Program-made: the position numbers and the translations under genes | Assembly (NCBI RefSeq): GCF_036711975.1 | Contig: NC_091976.1 | Coordinates: 33,356,001 to 33,420,000 of the forward strand | Reading direction: 5' to 3' | Length of the DNA stretch: 64,000 nt | Origin: Onthophagus taurus | Taxonomy: Eukaryota; Arthropoda; Insecta; Coleoptera; Scarabaeidae | In this document: one piece after another, positions 21,020-30,971 of the stretch | Layout: each line of letters opens with the position of its first letter | How positions within the stretch are numbered: the stretch's first letter is position 1 | The notes under the pieces: model-generated | The model's input: only the letters and a program-made list of their open reading frames with translations | What the model was told of the DNA's origin: nothing | Databases searched by the model: none

Positions 21020-21205
21020 AATTATATTGTGTCGTATTGACTCTTTTAATTTAATTGTTTTCGATAATTATTCATAAATAAACGTAAATAATTGTTTAAA
21101 CAAATTAAAAAATATATATTGAAGTTGATTTGACTAATACATATAAATAACATCTATGACAGCACAGCTGTCATTTTTGACATTCACTTTTTAAGGTTAT
21201 CCAAT
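21020..21205 (+). repeat. Direct repeat, left copy (about 175 bp)
   Basis: From TTGTGTCGTATT through AAATAAACGTAAATA, GTTTAAACAAATTAAAAAAT and CTGTCATTTTTGACATTCAC this matches 22790-22970 in the same order and orientation, with small indels. The two copies enclose 1.6 kb of other repeats. Confidence 0.75.
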
Positions 21206-21365
21206 TGACGAACAAATTGACATTGACGGGGTGAGGTAGGAAACGTGATTGGAGGAAAAATATACATATAATATTAATATAATAATAATATTTGTATTAA
21301 TAATTATTTAAACACTAAACAAGTGTTATTAAACTTAAGAAATAAAGAGTTTGTTTGTTTTCGTA

Positions 21366-22140
21366 TACCGAGAATTTCATGTAACCCGCAATATGTATAC
21401 AGGTGTATCTGAATGACGTTCCCAAACTTCAAAGAGTGATTCTTTAGCAATTTAAGGGTACTTTCTTATATGAACTATGAGCAACTTCGACTCCCCTGGG
21501 GAGCTACACCCCTTCAAAAATGGAGGAACATTTTGGTTTAATTTTTTTTTCTCGAAAACCATAAACACCACAAAAATGAAATTTGAGAAATAAGTTCAGC
21601 TCATAATATAGCACGTTTCTAGAATGTAGTAACCATAGTTACGAAACTACTATGTACTTGCACTGTCCGACATAAAATGCAACATAGCTTTATAGTACAG
21701 GCTTGGATAGTATTGCAAAGGAAAAGTTTTGCTTGGAAAAGGTGACACCCTTATGATAACTCTGAGTTTCCGTCTTAGGAGACGCATATAGTTCTAGGTC
21801 TAGTGTTAGTTCTAGTTTTACACTAACACTGTAGAACTAGAATCATTTGAGTTTAGCTGCACGTCTCTAAAGACGGCTAAACCAGAATGATTTTAGTTCT
21901 AGGTATAATGTTAGTTCTAGTTTTACACTAGCACTGTTACTATGTAGAACTAACACTATACATAGAACTAGAATCATTTGGGTTTGGCAGCACATCTCTA
22001 AAGATGGCTAAACCTGAATGATTGTAGGTCTAGTGTTAGTTCTAGCTTTGGTGCAATAAAAATATGCAATATAGTAATATTTTACGCTAACTAGCGCTAT
22101 CTATCGGTTAAACGGTATGTCTCCAGTTCTACTTTTCTAA
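21366..22140. repeat. TACCG-GAATTTCAT ended repeat with insertion and CTAG palindromes
   Basis: It begins TACCGAGAATTTCAT, then has an inserted segment (about 21400-21640, starting CAGGTGTATCTGAATGACG). It resumes with GTAACCATAGTTACGAAACT and ACATAAAATGCAACATA as at 1475-2040, and from 21780 it runs into four diverged CTAG palindromic units (AGTTTAGCTGCACGTCTC, AGACGGCTAAACC). Confidence 0.6.
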
Positions 22141-22152
22141 TGCTAGAGTCTA

Positions 22153-22663
22153 CAGTGTGTTATAGTATATTGTGTCTCAAGGGAAGAAAATAAGCATTAG
22201 CAGCCCGAGGCTGATAGATAAGGGCTGCTAATGCATTTCTGCACGTGTGACACACAACTATTTTTCGCCTCCCATTAAACCAAACAAAATTGCAAAAATA
22301 TAAAATAAAACTAATTTTATAATTTTGTCGCAGTTTTGATTTCAACTGACGTTTAATGAAAAATTATGAGAAACGTCAAAAATGTCCGCAAATGTCAATG
22401 AAGACTAGCTAGATTGTGATGAAAAACTATAAAGATTCAGAGTTTAGAATCCCAAGGGCCGAAAATCTAGTTTTCAGTTATTTTTTTAGGGCTGATATGA
22501 TTTATTTTCAGGTATGGGAGGCGAAAAATTCATTATCGTACCCGATGTTATCATTGCATGTATGCAACCAATAGTGCAAATCGTGTATTGCAATACCAAT
22601 ATTGTGATATTGGTTGCATACTTTCAATGATGACGTCGGATACGATAATTAGATAACACACTG
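22153..22663. mobile_element. TA-flanked MITE with nested hairpins, 511 bp
   Basis: The terminal inverted repeat CAGTGTGTTAT is flanked by TA at both ends (22151-22152, 22664-22665). Three further inverted pairs lie inside: GCATTAGCAGCCC/GGGCTGCTAATGC (22194-22234), TTTTTCGCCTCCCAT/ATGGGAGGCGAAAAA (about 22260 and 22514), and TATCGTA(C/T)CCGA with ATGCAACCAATA and their complements (22535-22652). It is non-coding and of mariner type by its target site. Confidence 0.65.
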
Positions 22664-22789
22664 TAGGTTTATTTGTTATTCAGCGCTAAATTGTTGTATA
22701 TTTTTATTGAGCTATAACGGACACTGCGTTCCTTGTATTGTTCTTTTTTATCGAGGTTTTACTGTAATGTTAAATAAACGCTCTGGTAA

Positions 22790-22970
22790 ATATATATTGT
22801 GTCGTATTAAACGTATAAATCTTTTAATTTATTGTTTTTGATGATTAATAATAAATAAACGTAAATAGTTGTTTAAACAAATTAAAAAATATATGTTGAA
22901 GTTGATTTGACAAACTTGATTTGATTAATATCTATGACAGCTGTCATTTTTGACATTCACTTTTTGGTTA
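22790..22970 (+). repeat. Direct repeat, right copy
   Basis: This is the partner of 21020-21205. Its 3' end (GACATTCACTTTTTGG) is about 190 bp beyond the 3' end of the CCT5 gene on the other strand. The intervening 22971-23158 is the AT-rich 3' flank of CCT5. Confidence 0.75.
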
Positions 22971-23158
22971 GAATTCTTATTTAATTATAAATAATTTAAT
23001 AACAATAAATAAATCATGTTAAATCATTTTATTCGAAATTAAATAATATCGGAAAAACGATAGATTATTACAATTAATGACAAATATGACAATACGTGTG
23101 AAAAGCGATTTTTTTTTTTAATTTAATTATAAAGCAAAGTTAAGTATGAATCCTAAAT

Positions 23159-24891
23159 TCATTGTGATTCCTGTGCAGAACGAACATCATCGATCTTAAG
23201 AATCATTTTAACCAATTGAGTAGCAAGCTTAATTTGTTGCCTCTTCGATTTAAGAGATTCTATAACGTGTTGATCTCTCATATTAACATTCCCAGTTTGC
23301 ATGCAATCAATTCCCAAAGCAGAATCGCCGGTTCCCGCTTGTTTAGCTTTAACTTCGGCTAAAGCGTGAATAGCGCTTAATCCGCTATTTTCGGCTAACG
23401 CCAAAGGAATGCTTTCTAAAGCTTCGGCGAATGCTCGAAAAGCGTATTGTTCTAAGGAAGCTAACAAGTCAGCTTGAGCCGCTACGTATAAACTACAAGC
23501 AATTTCAGAGGCTCCTCCTCCATAGACAATACGAGGTTCTTGGATGAGACTTCTAATAACGCATAAAGCATCATGTAAGCTTCTTTTAGCTTCAGCGACT
23601 AACATTGCGTTACCACCGCGTACTAAAATAGTAACGGCACGCGAATTCGAACATTCTTCGATAACCAACATTTTATCTTTGGTTGTACCGAAAGATAATT
23701 CACGAACAAGACCGGCTTTTCCTAATTTATCCGGTGTAAGTTCCTCAAAACGAGGTACGATTCGTCCACCGGTTGCAATAGCGATTAATTCAATCTCAGG
23801 ACCTCCAACCCATCGAACCGCCGGTAACTTTTGTTGTAACAACAAATGATTAGCTTCATCGTCGAAACCCCATTGGCAAATAGCCAAAGTTGTCCCTGCA
23901 TTTTTAACTTGAGTAACCATTTCATTAAATTTCTCTTGTTCATATTTCCTTAACTCCTTATAATCTTCAGTGCTAGTTACATCTAACTTATGTTTAGTTT
24001 TTGGTTTTGGTGGTTCAAAGGGACAAGTTAAAATTGCGATTTTAACATCTTTTAATTCTTTAGGCATTTGGGGGTGACTCATTGTTTTATCGATCACAAC
24101 CCCTTTAACCAAAACGGTGTCTTCTAATCGACCCCCAACTTTTCCCTCAACTTTAATCAGTTCAAAGTTAACATCCCTTGTTTCTAAATTAGCAACTTGT
24201 AGTACGGCTTTAACAGCAATTTCAGCCATTTGGCGATGACATTTGTTAATGATTTTTGATCCCAACGTGGTCATAGCTACTTTTATGAGAGGTTCAAGGT
24301 TATCTTCAGCTACTGGAAAGAGTTCGGCGATTTTATCTAGGTGCTCCACAGCTTTTTGAGCTGCTAATTCAAAACCATCCGCTATTCTGATTGGGTGAAT
24401 ACCACGATCTAATAAAGCCCCAGCTTGCTCTAAAAGGGCCCCAGCTAAGACCACAACGCCAGTTGTTCCATCCCCGATTTCGTCATCTTGCGATTGGGAC
24501 AATTGAACGAGTAATTTACCAACTTCGTGCTCGACATCCATCATTTTTAAAATGGTGGCACCATCGTTGGTTACGGTTACATCACCGTCAGGTGACACCA
24601 TCATTTTGTCTAATCCTTTGGGGCCCAATGACGTTTTGATGGTGCCTGCGATTTGTTTTGCGGCCATAATATGGGACTAAAATGGATTTTTTCATATTAA
24701 TTGAGTTATTATAGACAAAATTAAGGTTTTTTTGAACATGTGTGAAATTATTGTGGGTGTTTACAAATTAGACATAACCTCACCTTGAGGGCATCGGCTC
24801 CTGTCAAACGTTTTTGCTTGTCTTGGTCCCTAATGATTATAAAAGGTCTACCGTATTCATCAAAGGCGATACTTCCTGGGAGGGAAGCCAT
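23159..24891 (-). CDS. CCT5: T-complex protein 1 subunit epsilon (chaperonin CCT5)
   Basis: This is one of eight subunits of the cytosolic chaperonin that folds actin, tubulin and other proteins with ATP. Minus-strand exons are 24891-24784 (36 codons, [18 protein letters not shown]...) and 24676-23159; the intron is phase 0 and the total is 541 aa, exactly the family length. The first exon gives the epsilon-specific start FDEYGRPF, and the junction reads [14 protein letters not shown]. Group II chaperonin motifs are present: [37 protein letters not shown] (ATP site), and near the C-terminus [10 protein letters not shown] and [12 protein letters not shown]. No frame defects are seen. The start codon is 528 bp from the divergent eIF3k gene, so a shared promoter region is likely. 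Confidence 0.97.
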
Positions 24892-25419
24892 GATTCGTTT
24901 TTGGATTTAACTTTTCGTTCTTTGGATGATTTTAGATGTATTTCGGTCGTTCTAGAAAAACTACACCCGTTATGCCGGTCAATGGTAGCGACATCTATTT
25001 TGACTTTTGACAAATAAGTGTTGTCATGTGATTTTTTTTAATATTTATTTATTATTTATAAAAAACAATTTTTATTTAAAAGACATTTGTATTAATTTAA
25101 TTATTAAACATTTATGTTTATAAATTTCTATTTTCTAACGACTTTTTTTTCGATCGAAATTGTAATTATTGCAGATTTCTGTAATAGATAAATAAAGACA
25201 ATAAAAACACACCAATAATTTTATAAATTAATTATTTATTTCTATATATTAATTTAATGTTTACATCAAAAATCACATTTATTTAATAAATTAAAATCCA
25301 AAATAATTACTACCTTCACATTATACCTCTCTTTATAACCTGTCAAAATAACCATACGTTTTTTGAGATTTTTCTTTTCAATTTCTCTATAATAACTGAT
25401 AAACCATAACTTTACAACA
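24892..25419. promoter_or_regulatory. Bidirectional promoter region CCT5 / eIF3k
   Basis: The 528 bp between divergent start codons of two housekeeping genes are AT-rich apart from the first 130 bp on the CCT5 side. No TATA box in a convincing position and no repeat were seen. TCTAGAAAAACTAC near 24950 and TGTCAAAATAACC near 25341 are unremarkable. Confidence 0.45.
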
Positions 25420-26118
25420 ATGGCAGAAGCTATGAAACAAGTCGTAGCAGATATGCTAAAAGGAATTGAAAGGTACGCACAATTTATTTAAAAAACGCAA
25501 TAAACATAACCTCACTTTTTTAGATACAACCCGAATAATCTCCCTACGTTAGAGCGTTACGTTGAAATTCAATCCAGAGAGAATGCTTACGATTTAGAAG
25601 CAAATTTGGCGGTGTTAAAACTGTATCAATTAAATCCGCACAAATTCAACATGGATATAACAAGCCAAATCTTATTAAAGGCTTTAACGAATCTGCCACA
25701 CACCGATTTTATTCTGTGTAAATGCTTGTTGAGTGAACGTAAATTGGTTGTGGAACCTATAAATCAAATTACTTATTTGGCTGATATCCTGGAACAATGT
25801 GATTTTCAAATCTTTTGGACGAGGGTTCATTCGATGCCGGAATTAACGCAAAGAATAACGGGATTTTTGGATTCGATAAGAAAGTTTGTTTGCCATGTTG
25901 TTGGAATTACCTATCAAAGTATTGAAAAGAGGCATTTGGCTCAACTTTTGGGCGGAGTTGATGATATCACTTTGAAACATTGGGTTAAGAAGTACGGATG
26001 GAAAGAAGAGGGTAATTTGATATTCATTTCCAATCAAGATGAAAACATCAAGACAAAAAATATTAACGAAAAGATCGATTTTGAAAGTGTTGGAGCTATT
26101 ATGGCTGCAAGCCGTTAA
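25420..26118 (+). CDS. eIF3k: Translation initiation factor eIF3 subunit K
   Basis: This is a small non-core subunit of eIF3, with HEAT-like and winged-helix (PCI-related) parts, in the translation pre-initiation complex. The exons are 25420-25472 and 25524-26118; the 51-nt intron is phase 2 and the total is 215 aa, close to the family length of about 218. The protein reads MAEAMKQVVADMLKGIERYN, then NLPTLERYVEIQSRENAYDLEANLA across the junction, with QCDFQIFW in the middle, TYQSIEKRHLAQLLGGVDD and a GAIMAASR end, all typical of eIF3k. AATAAA follows at about 26142. The next gene starts 117 bp downstream. Confidence 0.96.
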
Positions 26119-26235
26119 TAACTTTTTAAATTTAATTTCTTAATAAAAAGATCAAGTAATTTTTTTTTGGTTTTATTTAAGTTGGGCGCATTGTTAGCTA
26201 CATTCGCAGTTATTTATGTTGTGATTAACCTTAAA

Positions 26236-26784
26236 ATGTCTTATGTTTATAAAGAAACTTTTGTAAGAAACTCAAATAAGTATCTTCCTGGTTTTCTTAC
26301 TATTTTTATTCAAGATCTTTTGTGTTGTAACAAAACTGATTCAAAAGTCTTTTATTTGAGTTTTAAAGGTATTCCTTTCAAAGTGGTTAGAATTCGTGGC
26401 ACAATAACGGAAGTGATGAAACACCCAAATAAATGGAAATTGGTGGTAGATGATGGCACAGCATGTATTACTTGCTATTATATGATTACAAAATCGATGA
26501 TTTTGAATCAAAAGAAAATTGTTGATTTAAAAAATAAGTTGGAAAATAAAAATAAAAGTGTTTTAAATGCTGCTTCATTATTGTTGGTGAATTCTTCGTT
26601 AGATGTAATGGATACTGTATCACGAATATATAAATTGGGAGAAACCGTTGAAATTATTGGAAATGTTCGGGATTACAATGAAAGACTTATTTTTGTAGAA
26701 AAAATTACAATACACGAATATAACGATGTAAATGAGGAAAACGAATATTTTCTCCGAATTTATAATTTATTTTATAAAAAATAA
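26236..26784 (+). CDS. Short STN1-like OB-fold protein (CST complex candidate)
   Basis: This is a 182-aa protein starting MSYVYKETFVRNSNKYLPG (first ATG in frame; an open frame continues upstream without ATG). The central part matches the OB-fold of STN1, the telomere-capping and replication CST subunit: an N-terminal lead (FIQDLL, FYLSFKGIPFKVVRIRGTITEV), then KLVVDDGTACITCYYM, equivalent to the STN1 'VDDGTG-I-C' strand, and a later GETVEIIGNVRDYNERLIFVEKI, the closing strands of the fold. It ends soon after, so the C-terminal winged-helix domains of vertebrate STN1 are missing, as in several short invertebrate and yeast-like forms. RPA2-type OB proteins are the alternative. Assignment to STN1 is from memory of the family pattern. 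It lies between eIF3k and Gemin8, head to tail with both. Confidence 0.6.
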   Translation: MSYVYKETFVRNSNKYLPGFLTIFIQDLLCCNKTDSKVFYLSFKGIPFKVVRIRGTITEVMKHPNKWKLVVDDGTACITCYYMITKSMILNQKKIVDLKNKLENKNKSVLNAASLLLVNSSLDVMDTVSRIYKLGETVEIIGNVRDYNERLIFVEKITIHEYNDVNEENEYFLRIYNLFYKK

Positions 26785-26858
26785 TCATTAATTTTAGTTT
26801 AAATTAAATTTAATTTCGTTTCTGAGCTAACTTCATTCATATTGTTAAAACATTTAAT

Positions 26859-27428
26859 ATGGCGGATAGTGTTTTTATATCGGAGAGGTTATCCACAAAA
26901 TCAGTGTTCAACATCACAAAATCAACGACTAAATCGAAGCGGAGTCGTAACAGGTATTTAAGAAGAAAACGTAGTCGGCGTCATTACCGAAAAACCGTGC
27001 GAGAAGCGAGAATCCGAAAAAACTCGAGTTGTAATAACCTATTAACGGAAGTGTCAGTTTACGATTTTACCAACATGGCCGGAGAACAATACCCGGATCT
27101 ACCAAAAGAGGTCTCTGATTGGCAGTATTATCATCAATTGGCGTATTGGAAATCGCGCGCGATTAGTTTAGAATTTGAAAATAAAATGTTGCACGCTCAC
27201 TTAAAGAAAATGTGTACTAAGGATGTTGAAGATTACGTCGAGTACGTTCAAGGAGGTTTAACTGAATCGAATGTGGAGCAAAATCGAAGTGAAATCGAGG
27301 ACGCGAATTTGTACGGAGTGGCTAATTCTAAGATTAAAGCTATGGAAATGGCGATGGATGTTAATTTTAAGATGCAAGTTGATAATAAAAAACCTGTTTT
27401 GTGGCCGAATATTCCATTAAATTTATAA
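26859..27428 (+). CDS. Gemin8: Gemin8, SMN complex subunit
   Basis: This is a 189-aa single-exon protein of the SMN complex, which assembles Sm cores on spliceosomal snRNAs; Gemin8 binds Gemin6/7 and SMN. The C-terminus is diagnostic: NLYGVANSKIKAMEMAM, a short spacer, then PVLWPNIPLNL, matching the Gemin8 pattern LYG-A-KI-AMEAA ... P-WP-IPL. A central WQYYHQLAYWKSRAISLEFE resembles the family's Trp/Tyr-rich YW-YH-A segment. The N-terminal 55 residues are strongly basic (RSRNRYLRRKRSRRHYRK), possibly a nuclear signal or RNA contact. The start ATG at 26859 is 74 bp after the STN1-like stop. Confidence 0.88.
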   Translation: MADSVFISERLSTKSVFNITKSTTKSKRSRNRYLRRKRSRRHYRKTVREARIRKNSSCNNLLTEVSVYDFTNMAGEQYPDLPKEVSDWQYYHQLAYWKSRAISLEFENKMLHAHLKKMCTKDVEDYVEYVQGGLTESNVEQNRSEIEDANLYGVANSKIKAMEMAMDVNFKMQVDNKKPVLWPNIPLNL

Positions 27429-27499
27429 GTTAATTATATATATTTTTTTAACTAATTATAATTATGACTTTTGAGTGTGTTTATTTCATTTAAATGTAT

Positions 27500-27860
27500 T
27501 AATATAACTAAAACTAGAACTAACACTAGACCTAGAACTAGAAACATATGGGTTTAGACGTCTTAAGAGACGCACTGCTAATAATATATTACAATCTAAA
27601 CCAAAACAATCAACTATTCCTATTTTTTGAATTCTTTGAAGTATATGGACAACATCCGATTTATTTATTTTAACTTATTTTCTCCTTATCAAGTATCCTC
27701 GAGATGTTTCTTGGGGATTAGAACCATTTTGACACACCCCAACCCAATTAAGCAATAATTCCCATTATCTGATTTCTTTAGTGTTTATGGACAACATCTC
27801 ATTTAATTATTTTAACTTATTTTTTCTTTCTCTAGTATCTACGAGATGTATATAACTATC
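27500..27860. repeat. CTAG half-palindrome joined to dispersed repeat arm
   Basis: It opens with AACTAACACTAGACCTAGAA and a GGGTTTAG half-palindrome. It then continues as ACAATCTAAACCAAAACAAT, TGGACAACATCC and TATCAAGTATCC, the same order found at 37660-37840 and, inverted, at 30450-30725. A second partial copy of the ACAACATC...CTAGTATC segment follows at 27785-27850. Confidence 0.65.
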
Positions 27861-28019
27861 TAATGCATTAAAAGACATGGCATCCGTGTACATGCTCTTG
27901 CGTTTGGTTATTCATCATTTCTTCTCTGCTAATCGATGGTATATCAATTATCATTTCTTATGTCTTGTGCCTCTTTTTTTTCTTGTCGTCATATTTCTTC
28001 CATAGTTATAATCACCATT

Positions 28020-28165
28020 AATGTTTTGAAAGCGTGTCTAAATGTAACCCAACTGATTCCTAGTGTGTCTAAATGTCCCCAACTGCATCCAAGTATGTCT
28101 AAATGTCCCCAACTGCTTCCAAATGTGTCTAAATGTGCCCAACTGATTACAAGTGCTCCGAACTC
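28020..28165. repeat. Short tandem repeat, about 31 bp, four to five copies
   Basis: The unit GTGTCTAAATGTCCCCAACTG plus a variable tail is repeated with small changes. It also creates a chance open frame of 78 codons (27936-28172), which I do not regard as a gene. Confidence 0.8.
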
Positions 28166-28169
28166 ATTC

Positions 28170-30200
28170 TGACGATTTGGACGTGTTATGTAATTTTGCT
28201 CAAATTGCTTTTGGACTAAACGTAAACGCTATAAAATCATAACCGTTCAACCTACCGCCTTGTGGGTCGTCTTACAAAGCGCGTAACGATGAACTCTGTT
28301 TAAAAATTAAACGTATTGAACCCAAACAATTTTATGCAAATAATATTAATATGTTAAGTGCTTTAACTCATACGTAATGGATTTGTTTTATCTTACGATA
28401 ACAGTTTGGGAATCGCTGACTTGAACACTAAAAGTCACCAACCTAAATTCAATATTAGTACCATTTCTAAAAAGATTTCTTAACTTTGACCAGCCGCTTA
28501 AAAGTTATTTTTTCGAAAATGCATTTTTCTGGTAAGTATATTTGCTCGACTTAAGGTTGTTTGCGTTAGAAATTCAATACAACAATCGTTGCGCCCCGTT
28601 TTCTTTCTTCGTACCTGACTCTTTTTGGTCGCGTTCGTCGTCGGAGAGAGCGCGGGGTGAAATCGGGGGGCGGCAGGTAGTCCCAAGAGAAGAAGGAGAC
28701 TCCGCTCTAGCATGAAATTAATTGTGGCTCGTTTGGGCGACACCTGATGGCCCCATAACGCGGCCGGTTAACTCCCCAAAGTTAAGTAAATGTCGCTTGT
28801 CAGTGGAACCATTTTTTTCAACGATATCGCAGAAACGATTCTTTTCTGAACAAGTCACTAAGTTCTTCTAAAAACATTATCTTTCTAGTTATAGGGTATA
28901 CACAGAAAAATCGGATTAGCTATTAGCCGAGGAGGTGAGCCCACGTTTACTACTAATGAAGGAACTAATCAATTACGAGATGTCGTTAAGTGTGCAACTT
29001 TAAGAGTTAGAGGGGGGGGGTTAAAGAAATAAACCTGGAGGCGTCTCACGCACCGCGCGGATTTCGGTGCGATTCTTGAGCTGCCGCTTCTTCTTCTTCT
29101 TCGTTCTCCTTCGCCTTGTCGTTCTTTGTTTTTCGCCCGCGCCTTTTTGCGTCCTCAACGCTCTTCTAACCGATTCTCTATGGTTTCCCTGTCTTGTGCC
29201 GTAATGGTAATAATAGTACGCGGTTTCGCCGAGACGTTTTTCTCAACATTTTTTTTCCTTTTTCGACGGGATCCATTGTTTTGGAGTCGCGGTGATGATA
29301 AACGATTACCATTTTAAACTGCGGCCGCGAAAACAAAAGAATTAGACGGCGAAGGTGGGGTAGATTGAAAACGCTGCGACTTTGTCGGTGAAAAATGTTA
29401 GATCTAAAGTTAATCTTAAATGAATAAATTTTTTTGGTAACGGCTTTAGCTTAGTTAATAGATGGGGATGAGTGTGTGCTCTCTCACATTGTTGGTACTT
29501 ATTTCTTAGGTTGGGTACGAATCTGCGAAGTTAATTTATTTTACGACACCATTAAATTTCGGTTCGCGGTAAAACCCACGGCTTAAATCAGTTGATAATT
29601 GCGTTTTTCTGTGCGGCCTGGGATTGGCTCCTCGGCTACGCTTGGCCTAAGCTCGCCGTTTAGCGCATGATGGGCAATAACGGCTACCATAACGAGTTAG
29701 CGTTTGGACGAGAAAAAGAAACGAAGATGGTCTTTTGAAGAAGAAGAAGAAGCATCTTCGGGTTTCTTCGACGAATTCTATTCTGATCTTTTCGAAACTT
29801 ACTTTAACAATAAGATAATTGAAAGCTTTTTGTTTTCTTGTTTAAATTACGTTCCATAAAAAACATTTAAACTTTATTTCAATTTCCTATTTGAGTTTTT
29901 CTTCTTGTTTTGTTCCAACAACATTTTGATTTCCAATTAATTTTTCTCATCCACTTCTTCATTTAAAATCCATCGAAATTCCTATCATCCAGTCAATTAC
30001 ACTCAAGTAATCGTTTTCGCTACATTGCTGCTTTATGGACAAGTACTCAATGTAATTATCATTTTTATATTAACGGTTACAAAACTTAATGTCGTTTTAT
30101 AAGTGTTATGGCGATATTGATGATTAAGCGATAGAAATAATATAGCTATTTTGTCAGGTGTTAACAAATTTATTTAATTTAATTGAATATACAGTAAAAC
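28170..30200. other. Non-coding, low-repeat region with GC-rich patches
   Basis: There is no credible gene. GC-rich unique patches lie at 28590-28790, 29035-29350 and 29540-29720. CTTCTTCTTCTTCTTCG at 29088 and GAAGAAGAAGAAGAAGC at 29737 form an inverted simple-repeat pair. Cis-regulatory DNA upstream of dachsous, or a promoter of an unseen transcript, is possible. The edges are AT-rich. Confidence 0.35.
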
Positions 30201-30449
30201 CTCGATGTTACGGACCTCATTAAACTTTTTAGTGTTAGTTCTAGTTTTAAAAATGATGATACTTAAATAGAAACTGTTTCAAAGCTCATAGGAAATAGAA
30301 AAAGCTCTGTGGTATGTGTCAAAATGCTTCTATTTGATAGGAAACGTCTTGGGGATACTTGACAAAGAGATAATAAGTTTAAAAAATGAAATTGGATGTT
30401 GTCCATAAATTCCAAAAAATTCTGAAAATGGGAATAATTGATTACTTTG

Positions 30450-30971
30450 GTTCAAAATGATTCTAAATGGTTAAAAATATCTCAGTAATACTTAACAAGG
30501 ACGTTTAAATTAAAAAATATACTTGTGTGGCTTTTGAAAGTGTTTTAATGTGGCAAAATGTAGAGAAAAGTTGTTGGTGTGTGTCACAATAGTTCTAATC
30601 GACAAAAAACATTTCAAGGATACTTAATAGTGAGAAAATAAGTAAAAATAATTAAATGGATTGTTGTTCATAAACTAGAAAGAATACAAAAAATGGAACT
30701 AATTGATTATTTTGGTTACTAAACGTAAAATCTAGAAAGTTCTATAACTATAACTATACCTAATATGTAACTATAACTATACCTAATATATAACTATAAC
30801 TAATACCATACCTAGAACTGGAAACCTTTGGGTTCAGCCGTCTTGAAAAACGTCTGGCTAAACCCAAATGTTCCTAGTTCTAAAACTTACTTTTAAAACT
30901 AAAACTGGAACTAACAGTAGAACTAGAACTACAAATGTTTGCGCCGTGCGTCTTTAGACGTGGTTCCTTAA
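30450..30971 (-). repeat. Left arm of large inverted repeat, distal part
   Basis: The segment 30450-30725 matches the complement of 37655-37910 in order (AAGTTGTTGGTGTGTGTC, GGATACTTAATA, AATTGATTATTTTGG). It is followed by ACTATACCTAATAT simple repeats and two CTAG half-palindromes up to the TTAA at 30968. The adjoining 30200-30450 is a more diverged copy of the same arm. Confidence 0.7.

Noticed and set aside
21020-22970. LTR retrotransposon suggested by direct repeats
   Set aside because: The repeats lack TG...CA ends, no primer-binding site or polyprotein lies between them, and the interior is made of other repeats.
27936-28172. 78-codon frame with SKCPQL repeats
   Set aside because: It is generated by a 31-bp tandem repeat and has no gene features.
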